A stretch of DNA of 64,000 bases, from the NCBI RefSeq assembly GCF_019925205.1, contig NC_083560.1:128003062-128067061 (forward strand), in the 5' to 3' direction. Positions 24,310 to 37,515 of this stretch are shown here, piece by piece. This DNA is from Metopolophium dirhodum. Taxonomy: Eukaryota; Arthropoda; Insecta; Hemiptera; Aphididae. Below the pieces are notes generated by a model. The model was not told where the DNA came from and ran no database searches. It worked only from the letters and a program-made list of their open reading frames with translations. The position numbers were made by a program, and so were the translations under genes. Every line of letters begins with the position of its first letter. Positions within the stretch are counted from its first letter, which is position 1.

Positions 24310-24557
24310 GTAAATTGCGGCCCGGGATATTATGTTTATTTCCAGTCGGCATAACAGTTAATTATTCTTTAAAAACGTCTTTTTGGATAACGAAGTTTCA
24401 CATATGTATGTGGAGCCGAAATTCATCCAAATACAACATCAAAATCAAAATAGATCAAAATATATCTATTACCTATGTACGGAAAACCAGCATCAAAAAT
24501 AATATTTTTTGCGGTCCAGTTATTTCCCCTCCACGGGCCGCCTATTGCCGACCCCTG
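24310..24557 (-). mobile_element. hAT (Charlie-like) terminal fragment
   Basis: Read on the minus strand from 24,557 the sequence begins CAGGGGTCGGCAATAGGCGG then CCCGTGG. This is very close to the CAGGGGTCGGCAA-CGGCCCG termini of Charlie-type hAT elements. A GCGGCCCGGG motif at 24,318-24,327 and the GCGGTCC motif at 24,511 are consistent with subterminal repeats. The other end (perhaps near CAGAGTTGG at 24,260) has no clear 8-bp duplication, so the left limit is unsure. Confidence 0.5.
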
Positions 24558-25084
24558 CCATAACTGATACGTATTGATCAGCCTGAGCAGTCAGGCTACA
24601 AAAGCTAAACTTACGGAAAAAGAAAAATAAAGCTAACAAGAAAAAAATATAATATGAATTGCAACCAAAAAATAATTACTTTTTTGGACGCGGGAATTAT
24701 CTTAATATTACATATTTTGATAAGTTTCCTAAAAATTACTAATTTATTGTTATTAATGCATCGTTTAATCATACACATTTTTTCTAATTCATTATTCATA
24801 CACTTTTTTATCAGATATTTTATTACTTATAAACATAAACAACAAACTCAATATTTTTAACCATACCAATATTTATTCAATAACTATATTATTACGGTAG
24901 GTTTGATTTGATAACCAAACTTGAGTGCAATTTTAATATTACATTTTTTTGACTCGAGTGTTGTTTGAATATTTTGGTTTTAAGTAAAGAGTTGTAGCCC
25001 GTAGAAACCTTAAATAATTAGGTTAATTTAATAGGTCAATTCGCTCTGATACTAAAGATAATACAGATAAAAAAATATACAATT

Positions 25085-25160
25085 TTGGGTCTGGTGAACG
25101 CAAATTTGCTATATTGCACGTAGATCAAACACATATAACAAATAGTGCGCTGACATCCTC
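25085..25160. repeat. Partial relative of the 3.4 kb inverted-repeat element
   Basis: The sequence ends AGTGCGCTGACATCCTCTTA, matching the right terminus of the element at 3421-3853. The preceding AAACACATATAACAAAT segment parallels that arm loosely. Only one end is present. Confidence 0.4.
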
Positions 25161-25841
25161 TTAAGAGTAAAAAAAAAAAGTTTCATACATCTTAATTAAT
25201 AAAAACAACCGTCATTATTCGTGAAAATACTCACCTTCAAAAAAAAATACAAACTTAATGTGCAAAAAAAAAACTTTTGATCTTTATACATGCGTATACA
25301 TACGTTGATCTTTATACATAATATGAGTACGGATACGATGCTATTTCTATATCTCGTCCGGGCTGTGTTCCATCTAAAACGGTGTCTCAACAAACCCGTC
25401 TAATCAACGTGCAAAAGATGACCCAACAAAATAAAATTCTAAAAATATTGATTTTTATTTTTATTTGCCACGAGTCGTTCGATCAGTATTGTGAATGGTA
25501 TGTAGGCCAGAGTAATAATATTATGTAAGTACTAATTAAAAATTCATTTTTCACGTCAAATCGGTGTCATATTGCAGTAAATGTTGCTTGAAATTTAGTC
25601 GTACAAATTCATATTAATATTACGTACTAAATAACATTTAAAAATCGAAAATTAAATTTCTGTGGTGAGGGGGAGGGGGTTATTAGCACTATATAATTTA
25701 TTATTAAATGTAGGTGTGTTGTCATTATGTGGCTACTCTTCTCACGAGTCTCATCACTCTCATGTTATATAAATATATATATTATCTGCATACACAGACA
25801 TAGTAATAAATCAATTACAGATTGTTTGTTTTTAAAATAAA

Positions 25842-26103
25842 GTCATGGTTGAAATATACAGGTTATTGCATATTGACTAGGATTGTTATTTTCAGAAACA
25901 AAATGGCTACGTAAAGGGATATCACAATTATAATTTTTTTTTATCATCAAAAATACGCTGACAGAAGCTAACAAATTCAAAATTCCCGCGCATATATTAT
26001 ACTTAATTATTATTGGCTCTCTTTACTCTGCCATTTTTGTTTTTATCATTAAATATTTGATTGAGAATATAATATATGCAATAACATTGTATATTTCAAA
26101 CAC
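25842..26103. mobile_element. Small inverted-repeat element, about 260 bp
   Basis: TTGAAATATACAGGTTATTGC at 25,849-25,869 is mirrored by GCAATAACATTGTATATTTC near 26,078-26,097. The left half recurs at 14,747-14,840. The interior has no open frame. Termini are defined only to a few bases, and no target duplication was recognised. Confidence 0.5.
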
Positions 26104-28690
26104 GAATAAAGTTTTTAAAAAAAATGTTGGTAGCAAGACATATTTATTTAATTAAAAATACTAAAGAGGAAGATTACATTTTATTAAAGTAAATATGTTT
26201 TTAGCGTAACAATTTTATTAAACCTCAAAAAAAATTAAAAGTACAAATTAATTTGCTTTTTTAAATATTATACAACCTAGCTATTATTAAGTTATACTAT
26301 TCTAGCTGTATGCCTATATTCCTTTTGCGCTAAGACTTATCTATAGACTACAATTACAATTGTGAGCCAAAAAAGTTTACCAGATTTAAATTATAAAAAA
26401 AAACGCAGGTAATATGCCAACAATATTAATACCTACCTACATAAGAAAATATATTTTCTATATTATAATAGGATATCTTTTTCAACTTTTAAGTACATAA
26501 TATGAAAAATAATTAGTTAAATTACAATGTTTATTATAATTTATAATTGGGGTATAAATGAACTCGTCGATTGACACAGGTCTTAGAAAAAATGCCTTGA
26601 AAATAACTCTTAACATATAAGATAACATATTTTACGAAAAAAAATAACTTACGATTTACTTCTATTCATTTTAGTGTATCTCAGTTTCTCTTAGTGTATC
26701 TCGGTGAATCTCACGATATTGTATGCGGCCGTACACGAACTACTACTGTCCTATACAAGTATACAACTATGATAAACATTTTGAAATAACTCAGTCGTAA
26801 ATTCGTAATAATAATAATAGAACCGAACGACGAATATTAAGTCTTGCCCATGTATATACAGCTGTTATAAATGTGTATAATGTATATTATATACCTCATA
26901 TATATATATTATAATAATGTAGGTACCAAATGCGTATAGACCTCGACGTTAATCGACTTCGTTTTAGACGCTGTACAATATTATAATGTGTATATTATGG
27001 GTACACGCTGCACCAAGAATACAAGACATCGGCTTTTCGTATTATTAATATTATTATTATTATTATTGCGATGACGAGGCGACGATGATAAATGAAAATC
27101 GACAACGTTCAACCGATGACGTGCGCACATGTATATTATGACAGTCGTATGTATAGTAATAGTATATTATAATAATGTAATATTTAATTGTAAATCATTA
27201 TTATAAAATATGAAAAGTTGAGGGACGTCAACTCCGACCACGGCCGCCGGTGCTGCGTACATACTATTATTTAGTATACTGTATATATACGCGTGTATAA
27301 TGTATATAATATCTATTATCTATACGACTATATAGTATATATACCACTATACCAGCTTTGCGGATATATAAGGCGATTGTCTTATCACTTGACACTCAAT
27401 TTCTCGCGGTAGTTTTATGTTTTTGAAACTCTTTTTTTTTAAATTCTTATTTAGGAATTAAAAATAAATAATGCAAATATTAATCAAAATGTAACGTTTT
27501 TATTATAATATTATAACGGTATTATTCGGATTTTTTTGTGTTTTTTTTTTCATCGAAATTTTGCGTGATTTCGTATATTATGATTTGTACTGATCGTACA
27601 TATAATTTTTCACTCTCTCTCAAACACTCGACTTCTAAGATAGAAAAAACTTTTTAAGTCATAGATAGTGGTTAAAAAAATAATGCAGTTCAAATTCGAA
27701 CTCAAAAAGGGAGTGCAATTAAAACATTTTGTTTTTCTGCACATAAGCGTAGGAAAAAAAGGTTAACAATTTGATTTTTTGAAAAATAATTTTAATATCA
27801 AGTCAGTTATGCAGTATAAAAACCAGTATCAAATTAAAGGTGATCCAACAGAAATATTAAATGTTTAGGTACCATCAATCGTGAATCGTGATCATGTTAT
27901 TATTTTCAATATTCTATGGCGCAAGGACGAGGACATTCCATTTCGTGTATTGAAGACGATTTTACAGAGTTTCATCGGAGCTATGGTGCTTATAGTGGGT
28001 ATTATACATACAATATACATACATGTATACGGTATAGTTAGAGTATTATAAGTTATAAGAGTATTATAATAGTATTTTAAGTTCGAGTATTATATAAAAT
28101 TGATCGTAATTTTAAAACTCCGATAAATCCCATTCTAATGTGTGACTGTATAGAACTCTAAAATATTTTACACATTGTAATTTTGCTACACCGTGTAAGT
28201 AACTTTAGAAAATTAAAATTTCTAGTAAGTAGGTAACTCGTTATTATATCATTGTCTGTATGAGATTTTCACCTATAAAATGCGTCGGCTGTCGAATATT
28301 ATAAATTATATAACATATTATTATTATTATTGTTAATTGTTGTTATTACAATAACTAATACATTTTAATCCTATTGCTTTAGTTGACTCTCGACGAGACG
28401 AAAACAATATCGCAGTGCTGACGTGCTGCATCGTTATAATAGCACAATATCTATATAGGTACCTCTTAATTGTCAATATACTATAATATAATGTATGGTT
28501 ATACTGAGTGCGTCCTTTAATTAATATGTACACGCGCGTGCATTATATTATCGTCGTTGAATTAAATTATTATTACTATTATATATCATTGTATATTATA
28601 TTATAGTACCGGTTGACGGTGAAATGGAAAACACAACAATTTTTTAAACAACCACCCGTCGTCTGATCATGTGTATATATAAATGAAAAA
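26104..28690. other. Gene-free AT-rich stretch with TATA-like element
   Basis: The stretch is mostly AT-rich spacer. Two short repeats TTAGTGTATCTC (26,674 and 26,692) lie in tandem. GGATATATAAGGCG at about 27,361 looks like a TATA box with a GC-containing downstream flank, but no gene start follows that I can recognise. An (ATT)n tract occurs near 27,044-27,067. Confidence 0.4.
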
Positions 28691-28692
28691 AA

Positions 28693-28696
<4 letters not shown>

Positions 28697-28736
<40 letters not shown>

Positions 28737-28737
28737 A
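28697..28737. repeat. CA dinucleotide microsatellite
   Basis: About 17 CA units follow a CTCTCTCA start. A CpG-richer segment with GCGCGAGACCGCG and GGACGGCGCGCGGCG follows at 28,744-28,910, but no coding frame is seen there. Confidence 0.9.
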
Positions 28738-28739
28738 TG

Positions 28740-30010
28740 AACTAGCGCAAACACGATTTCGCGCGAGACCGCGTACCTATATTATAACAATATCCAGAGG
28801 ACTGCAGTACAATAGGACGGCGCGCGGCGACTGTCTCGTGGTACAGTGCTGTTGTATAGTCATTACTGGCCGACGGCGTGTTTGCGAATAGTGCGTGCGA
28901 CGACGAGTATCATACGCATGGGAGTTATATACCTACCTACCTACGATATATTATAATATAATATTATAAAATATTATAATGAAATAATGCAGCAACGACA
29001 ACAATGTAAAACAAGTATAATAGTATACAACTATATATTATAGTGTTATTTATACGGAACGCCCTTATATAATAATATATGATGACGTATAATATATTAT
29101 ATTCGTACAACTATTAGCTGGTATATACGTAAGTGTAAAAACATATATACCGGCCGGTGAATATAAAAAGTATACTTAAGGTGATACTATACGGTATTCG
29201 TGGGCCTATAGTGTCGCAGTGGCGGATTTATAGATATAGATAGGATAGATAGGTACCCAAGTATAAAATACCCGGACTGCAAATGTCATAACTTATGTCG
29301 TATAGCCAGTGCAACAAGGGCCCCCCTGCTGATGATGCAATAGAAAATTAAACCGTATACTATACGCTATATACTTGTATTATAATGTATTTCGTATAAG
29401 TGTGTGTTAAATTGTTCAAACATTTTTATGAACCTCATAAATGATAAAGTAATATCATATTTTTTACTTCTCATTCTATTATTTCGGCTGTTTTCGAAAT
29501 AAAATGTGTAATAATTATCAGAGTTTATGTATGGTAAAAGAATATTTTCCGCAGGAATTCTCCATTAAAAACCGCTGTCACATTATTTATTTATTTATCG
29601 TACATGGTAAATAATATACTAAGAGACACACGTACAGACGTACAGTGCCGTACTATGAAACTATGTAAACAATTCGGCCCATGAAAACTATTTGACCGAC
29701 CTTCACATTTTGTTCGTCATGGATAACTGTCGTTATTCTGTTTAGGATATAAATGCGCATGCTTTTTTTGAAATAACATACTATCTTAGAACATGTTTCC
29801 CTCAAATTAGTAATCACTCATATTTTGCACTTAACACAAACAGAATATAATATTAAATTAAAAAAAACCCATTCAGTTTTTTATCTATAAAATCGCTTAT
29901 TTTTAAAAATGCCAATAATAATGTCTTCAACATCAATATTTAAGTAAATTTACAACCATAAAGCAGGAATGCTCTTTAATCATTAAATAATAGACGAACA
30001 TACTCAGTCT
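28740..30010. other. Gene-free stretch with a small CpG-richer patch
   Basis: A modest CpG-rich patch (28,744-28,910) grades into AT-rich spacer. CAGTGGCGGATTTATAG at 29,218 looks like a single hAT-type transposon end without a partner. No coding sequence is recognised. Confidence 0.4.
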
Positions 30011-30437
30011 CAGTGGCGTACTGGGGTCCATTATCTTTTTGAAGGATAAATGAAAATAAAAATAATAAACAACGGCCCGGCGGGGAAAAAAAAACCCGAT
30101 ATTCTTCTGCCGGCATAGTCGCGGTCACTGGACACGTAGTAGAAATAAATGTCAGTATAGTTAACACGGTATAGGTATTCAGAATAAAATAAACACAATA
30201 TAAAATCTCGGGAAAAAATGTTAATGAGTTGTCTAAAACGGATATGTACAGAAAAACGAGAATCGCGCAATCGCATGATAATATACAATAATAGAGTTCA
30301 GGTATAGGTACCGTTCGTACCGAATAGAGAAATCGCAAAACGTTTCACAAAATGTCATATTGTAAAACATTTTTTTTTTTTTTTTACGCGCGCCATCATA
30401 TCTGCCGCCCGTTGTTTCCCCGTTAAATACGCCACTG
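30011..30437. mobile_element. hAT-like non-autonomous element, CAGTGGCGTA ends, 427 bp
   Basis: The left end is CAGTGGCGTACTGGGG and the inverted right end is CAGTGGCGTATTTAACGGGG. A second pair of matching motifs follows inside: AACAACGGCCCGGCGGGG on the left against CGGGGAAACAACGGGCGGC from the right. The flanks (CTCAGTCT and CAGTCATT) share CAGTC but are not a perfect 8-bp duplication. The 120-residue and shorter minus frames here overlap the element and look non-coding. Confidence 0.6.
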
Positions 30438-33405
30438 CAGTCATTATTCACTGTACACTATATTATAGTTGCAGTTGTATTATAATTGCGGTAATTAGTA
30501 CATTACATACCATTTATTAAGTATATAGTGTATAATAACAGTACGAGTGGTTCAAACATAATTTTATTCACTATATTTTGCTTGCGTAACGAAATAATGA
30601 CCCATCGCACGCTTGTACGCAGGATGCGCTAGCGACACACACACACACACACACAAACACACCCACATACCCACACACACACATAAGCTAGCTGCACAAG
30701 TACACGAGCGTCTCGTCGGTCTGTTGTACACCTACTGCAGCGGGTGCGTATACAATAATATTATATTATGTTCGAATCGAGCTCTCAGATTTTATTCATT
30801 ATTCGCGCCAGGTCGGCTACGATAGTATTATTATATCACATATTATACTCGTATAATATTGTTATAAATACACTATTAATGTGCAGCGGCCTGAATGGGC
30901 GTACACCCGACGACAGAGCCGAGTCGCGCCAACCGGATATAATAATGCGATCCGCATATACACATGTTCTACGGGCACTTACAATATTATGCTTTATATA
31001 TATATATATATGCACGTGAATGCGAGTTGTGTGCGGCAGAGATGTGCATCGGTAAACGAATTCGTTATATTATAGATTAGGACCAAGTTATAATACACGT
31101 CGTCTCTTCAGCACCAAGTTCGCAAACATGTTTGACTCCGCAGTATACTGAACTTGTATAATTCTAAAGAATAATTTTGGCGAAAATTCAACTCTTTTCA
31201 CTCTTTATATATTATTATACATTATACCTATACGGTATTAACAATTTTCCTAGTCGTGTACGATGTGCAATACGATTATATGACTATCCGACTATCTATA
31301 TTATGTTGTTACAAGTTAAAAGTTATAAACGTAGGTATAAATGTATATGTATAACCATTAATTATAAATACTAGTATATAACCGATGGTATAACCCGTGT
31401 CCCTATTATGAATTACCACACAATTAATTTATACACTTTAAAGAGGGTATTTGAATTCAGAAATCAGAAATTACTTTGAAAATTATTAATTAATTTACTT
31501 GTTTTGTAATATTTAATTACATTTATTTTTCTAAACATAATTATCTTTTTTATGTGTAATATTGTGTATTACATAATATTATGTAGGATATTTAAAAAAA
31601 ATTAGAAATAAAAAAGAGGTAATAAAGAGGGTATTGAAAATAGGAAATAACTTTTGAGACTGATGAATGATAATTATTAATTAATTTACCTATTTCATAA
31701 TATGCAATTACAATTATTTTTCTAAACATAATTTTTTTTATATGGAAGTATAATATATTGTCCGTATTTTTGCATGGTCAATTTATGTGTCAAATAAGAC
31801 ATTTACATTGACTATGTATGATAATTATTAATTAATTTACTTGTTTTTTTATACCTATGTAATTAGTAATTATATTTATTCTTCTAGACATAATTTTTTT
31901 TTTTACAAGTATATTACGCATTATATTTCATATTTACATAAAATACAGAATACGCTGTAGGTATGCATCGACAACATAAAGTTTTTGTAAGCATACACAA
32001 ATATCTGCTTTAATCGAGAAGACTGCAGTACATAAGATAGTATTAAGTACTTACACTGTCATCTCTATGATATATACCGCGATATACCAACGTGCTACGT
32101 CCAGGTGACCACGTTTTAGCCCTAATAATGACCAATATACATATCTGATACTGATACAGTGATACTTTTGTAGTATATCAAATATGATTGTAATATACAT
32201 CTGCGCCAATAGTAGGGCAGTGACTTAGGGGTGGGGTGTCCCTCAGTTAAAAAATTAGTATAGTTAGTACCTATACTAAGCATAATAGTACCTATATAAT
32301 TTTTAGAAATTAAACTCAGTAACAATTATTGAAAAAATAATTGTTTTGGTGAAAGGTACTGTATTTATTAATTATTTTCTGATAAATAATATAAACACAG
32401 ACGATAAGAAGGAATTTTTGTATTTACTCATGTCATGTATAATGTGATTAAAAAACGCGCTGCCATGCTATATGTAAATTATAATGTGTTGTAGGTAATT
32501 TAATTTTTAATGTCTTTATTCAAACTATAGAGTAATATATTACTCAATGATTCAAACCTGATATATAATAAGCGATAAAATTATAACGATTTAGACTTGT
32601 TCATGTCCGCACGCACTAGGATAACCTATGAATCTCAATATTTCATGCTCACGCCTCCTCCCACCGGTCAACATCTAGTGATCGATTTACGCACCAAAAC
32701 AACATCGCATTTTATTAAAATAAAAATATATAGTATAAAAATGTAATATTTTGTATTTGTAAATCCGATAACTATAGTCGTTGAATTAGGAGTGTGGGAG
32801 TACGGTCCCCCAGGAATTTTTTTAATTACTATTATGGACTTAAAAAAAATTGTCTGTGTATTTGTGCCAATAATAAAAAACAATATGTTTTTCATACATA
32901 GAACAATATATTTTTTTCGGGGGGGGGGGATATCCCCCCACAGGTTATGACGATGACGGTGCAGTGGGCGAAAGTTCGTAGACCGAACTACATTACGTCG
33001 TTTATTACTAATACCCCTCTTTTAATATCAACTTCGATAACCGAATCCCGATTTTCTCGCACATGTACGTGTACGAAGTAAATACTTGCAACAACTCACA
33101 AAATTCATATTATTATTTATTATGATATTATGATATTACTGTGATTATAGGAAGTCGGAAGTTTACGAGCATGTCTAGTAAGGTCGCAGAATCTAACGAC
33201 ACTAGGCACTAGACACACCAGACGTTTCTGGACACACATATACGATATACATAATTATACGTTCATACATATTATGCATACCTACATCATAATATATTAC
33301 GTATTTCTTTACGTTGTTTTTGCGAATTAATATAAAACACAATTTACGTTACAACGATAAATGTGCACCGATAATAATCATTGGTATATCTAATACTATG
33401 ATATT
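30438..33405. other. Gene-free stretch with CA repeat and homopolymers
   Basis: The stretch contains a CA-type tract (30,635-30,684), an AT tract (about 30,993-31,011) and a G-run (about 32,919-32,928) facing a short C-run. Two AT-rich passages near 31,430-31,600 and 31,610-31,760 share TTATTAATTAATTTAC and TTTTTCTAAACATAATT, as does a third at 31,825-31,900; this suggests three loose copies of a roughly 180-bp unit. No gene is recognised. Confidence 0.45.
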
Positions 33406-34860
33406 TTAGATTCTGAGTGGAACGACGAATGTATTGATTTTATAATGATGTATGTTTTTTTTTATTTTTGTGTCTGTGATCACCTTTTAGGACAGTAAAA
33501 GTGCTTGGATTTTCTTCAACAGTAACTTTTCTGATAGGAAAGTGAATCTAGTTGGTACTTTGGGGGGGGGGGGGGTCAAAAGTAAAAATTTCCCAGTAGT
33601 TTTCAAAAGCGACGTGAAAAACAAACGAAAAATTAAGGAAAAACAGGAATTTTTACGCAAAATCTGAAGTCCTTGAGAAAATCGATTTTGGTTTTTTGGT
33701 GTAACTCTAAAACAAATGACCGTAGGTACATGAAATTTTGACAGAATGTTTATATTAGAATTTTCTATACACTATAACATTTTCCAAATATTTGACTTAT
33801 TTTGAGCTGTTTACGGACATTGTCAATTTCCATTTTTTTTATTTTTTTTTTCTATAAATATCAGTAAAATTTTATCTGTTGAGTAAAAAAGCTTGAAAAT
33901 TTAATAGAAGGCTCCTAGGTTATTGTTTCAAAGGCAGATGAAAAAAATTAAAAATCCTTAGTCACAGTTAATATTTATAAGCATTTTAAAGTTCAAATTT
34001 TGACAAAATACGGAAAAATCACGAAAATTAGCAAATTATTTTGAGTTGAGAATCCATAAAAATTTTTCTTTTTAAATCTAAGATTTGAAAATGTAATATA
34101 AAATTACTCATGAGTTTGTCTACCTTTATCAAAAAAAAAATGTATACAAGAAACTTAAATTAAATTTTTATGAGTGTCTGAAATTTATATTTTTACAACA
34201 TTTGATATTGACTCGATTTCTCATGTAACAATTTTCTTATTTTATTGTAATTAAAAAACGAATGACTGTAGATACTTGAAAATTTCACTGAATGTTTATA
34301 TTCGCATTTTCTATACACCATAAAATTTTGAAAATATTTTGACTCTTTTTGAGCTGTTTACGGACATTGTCAGTTTTCAATTTTTTTAGTTTTTTTTATA
34401 TAAATATCAATAAAATTTTATTTGTTGGGTAAAAAAGCGTTAAAATTTAATACAAGACTCCTGAAATATCGTTCTAATAGCAGTTGAAAAATATTAAAAA
34501 TACATACGCACAATTTTTTTTTATAAGCATATAAAGTTCAAATTTTGACAACATTTATCAAATTTATAATTTATTAACTATTTTGTAGTTAAAAATGTAA
34601 AAAATGTTTAACTTTTATGGCTAAGGATTGAAAAATTAAAACAAGGCTCCACGTAAATAGGTTGTATATAAATTGCTTTATTCACAATAATATCATCAAA
34701 TATACTTGGTAATATCATAGGTTGACTGATCGTTTTCGCTCAGAATCGTTTTTCTTATACAATGATATTATATCATTGAATTCAAATTTAACACCATCCA
34801 TTACAGTGACCCACTTGTACTGTACAGCAGAGTGACATACACTTACCCACCTTTTTTTTA
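33406..34860 (-). repeat. Dispersed repeat family A, longest copy (reverse, about 1.45 kb)
   Basis: It runs from TAGATTCTGAGTGGAACGAC to GCAGAGTGACATACACTTAC then CCACCTTTTTTTT. Both ends are also found on copies at 49.9-50.5 and 53.8-54.2 kb, so these are probably true termini. Inside, a segment with GAGCTGTTTACGGACATTGT and AAAATTTTATTTGTTG-type sequence occurs twice about 540 bp apart (about 33,706-34,000 and 34,250-34,520), so the element carries an internal direct repeat. A 14-base G-run sits at about 33,563. No protein is encoded. Confidence 0.75.
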
Positions 34861-36948
34861 ATATATCAATATAATATTAGGTATACCTATGTTATTATTT
34901 TCGATAAAACTGGATATTAATGTAATTATATAATAGTACTAGTAATAGCACTTCACTGCTCATTAAGAATGCCTTCTCTATATGATTGAAAATGTGTGTT
35001 CAATTCGTCGTTATTTCAATGCCCGGCGTAGTGATGTTCAAAACTTCCTGCGACAAATTCTCGTGGATTTACCTCATTTTAATCTCCTTTAAAGATTTTT
35101 AACAATCATAACAATGGTTAGTGGTTAGTAGTCACACTCATTTTGATGGTTTTGACCAAATTATATTCAACCGTAATTATTATTTAAATTTTTGTAACCA
35201 ATAGCAACCCTATGATGAACAGAAATATATTATTATTTATTATTATTATTTCTATTATTTCTGTAAAAAATTCTTAAAAATTTACAAAAAAAAATCAAAG
35301 GCCACTTATTGAGATATAATAATAGGTAGGATTGGTATGGAATGTAACTTTCTGATATTAAAAAAATAGTCTGTACTTAATAAATATAATATATTTTAAT
35401 TTATTGTATTATACTGTATAATATAATAAATTCATATAAAAAACAAAAATACAGATTATAGGGTTGCGTGACTCGCCCACATTTTATATATTTATAATTT
35501 ATAAGGTGAAATGATTCATATTTTTTTGTTCCGTCAACATTGAAATTCAAACAAATAGTTTACCTACCTCTGAGTTATTATGTATTGAGGTTAACAATTA
35601 ATCTGCAAATCATGGTAAAATATTTAAAAAATATGGGGGTATGCGGGAACTATGACGATTTCAAAATTTAAATTTATAAATATTAGTATTTTATAATTTG
35701 TAAAAGTTGTAGTTCAAGACGTTCAATTAAATGACTAACTATTAAATTTATTTTGTTATTCGTACAATGTTCTGTACGTTATTTCCGTAAAATATTATTC
35801 TTGATATAAGTAGGTAATGTAGTTTATCATCTTAGAAACTATACTCGTTTACGGGATATTTCTTAAGGCTTAAATGCCATGCAAAATTGAAACATTTTAT
35901 AATATATATTATGTACCTATATGATCTTTAAGAGTTTAAGACATATACTTAAAAATTCCAAAAATCATAATTTGAATAAATACATCATTAAAGGATGACA
36001 TGGTAGTACACAACAGACTTGAATCACTCGGTACCTACTTATAATTTATATACGATATTATTATTTTGTTGTTATAATATCACGTGCAATTAATACGCCC
36101 ATGGATTTTTCATTAACCCAAAACGCATCTGATGTAAACTGATGGAGTATAATTAAACCAGTTATTATTACCTACATTTATTCCTGGTTCTTTTCGCCTG
36201 TTACAACTATTATTAAACTGTATCCGAGGACGAAACAATTCACTAGTAAATATACATGACGTACTATGTTACATAATATAATTGTCTTAGGGGTTTTTTT
36301 TTTTGTATTTTTTTGTCGTTTACAGGTCCTATAATTTTATCATACTCTATTATATATTAAGTACACATAATATATTTATAATCAAAATTGTACGGCCTAT
36401 CGTATTCTACTTACAAATTATTGTTGTGGCCTATGCCCTATTTGGCACAATGGCTCACCGCAGCACGTCTGTACAATTTCATTCATTGTAAATTAGTACC
36501 TATATAATCATAAATTAGCAGATGATAAAAGCAGAAAATATTACGAAATATTTTCCAGACACACACATTATTATTATTATTCTTTATAGGTACATAAAAA
36601 TTATCACTTATCGTTTTTATCTGAGATGTCTACTTAAACCCGCAAAAAATTGTTAGTACCTAATACATTCAACTGAAAATTTTTAAAATGTTGAATCTGT
36701 ATATTTTTTTATGAAAAACTGGTATAATGAGGTAAAAAAAATTGTGTTTATAAATTAAATAAAGAGATATATTATGTGTTTCGGTAATTGTAATCATATT
36801 ATATTGTATTATAAATAATATTATTAATATAGAATTAATTACAACCTAAATGTTTAGGTACTAATTACAGTGAGTATAGTTGTACTGATTACATTGGTCC
36901 ACAGCATTTTTATTCCAGTGTCATATTTTTCCTAGATCCACGATTATA
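34861..36948. other. Gene-free AT-rich stretch
   Basis: Nothing identifiable was found beyond AT-rich spacer and short (ATT)n tracts near 35,228-35,255. The open frame at 36,303-36,491 is low-complexity and unsupported. Confidence 0.45.
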
Positions 36949-37513
36949 CTGGGTGATTCTTTTATCAAACAACACTCAATATTTCAAAAAGTGTAAATTT
37001 TTTTGAAAATATATTTTACATAGTTTCAATTCGCTTATAAAACAACGTTTTTATTAAAACAAATTATATTCCAAAGCAGAATATTATTCTTAGTATTTTG
37101 ATACATGCAAATCGAATTTGGGGCGAGTTGTTTATGAGTTATAACTGTTATAAGTATTTAAAGTTTAGATGAGCGGAGTGGAGTGGTACGGGGTTACCCC
37201 GAGAAATGTTTGTCCACTTCTCCGCTCTTCAAAACTTTGAATATTTATAACTCATAAACTACTCACTCCAAATTCAATTTTCGTGTATCAAAATACTAAG
37301 AAAAATATTCTGCTTTGGAATATAAAATTAAAACCCTATGTTGCCATTCAAAAAAGTAAAAAACTTGAAAAATTATAAGGATAAAAAATAATTAAAAATA
37401 TATTTTTTTATAAAAACGTTGTTTTATAAGCGACTTGAAACTATGTAAAAAAATATTTTCAAAAAAATTTACACTTTTTGAAATAACGAGTGTTTGATAA
37501 AAGAATCACTCGG
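36949..37513. mobile_element. Fold-back (snap-back) element, 565 bp, TA flanked
   Basis: Almost the whole element is one imperfect palindrome. CTGGGTGATTCTTTTATCAA at the left mirrors TTGATAAAAGAATCACTCGG at the right. Inversion continues inward through AAAAAGTGTAAATTTTTTTG, GCTTATAAAACAACGTTTTT, AATATTCTGCTTTG-type sequence and TTATGAGTTATAA to a loop around 37,175-37,215. The right arm carries about 90 extra bases near 37,322-37,405. TA dinucleotides flank both ends (36,947-36,948 and 37,514-37,515), which suggests a Tc1-mariner-type insertion. RNA from it would form a long hairpin. Confidence 0.8.
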
Positions 37514-37515
37514 TA

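Noticed and set aside
27361..27374. TATA-like box GGATATATAAGGCG
   Set aside because: In AT-rich DNA such matches are frequent, and no transcript or coding start follows.
29976..30338. 120-codon minus frame
   Set aside because: It overlaps the 30,011-30,437 inverted-repeat element and its composition follows that element.
30613..30825. Plus frame with Thr-His repeats
   Set aside because: It is an artefact of the CA microsatellite.
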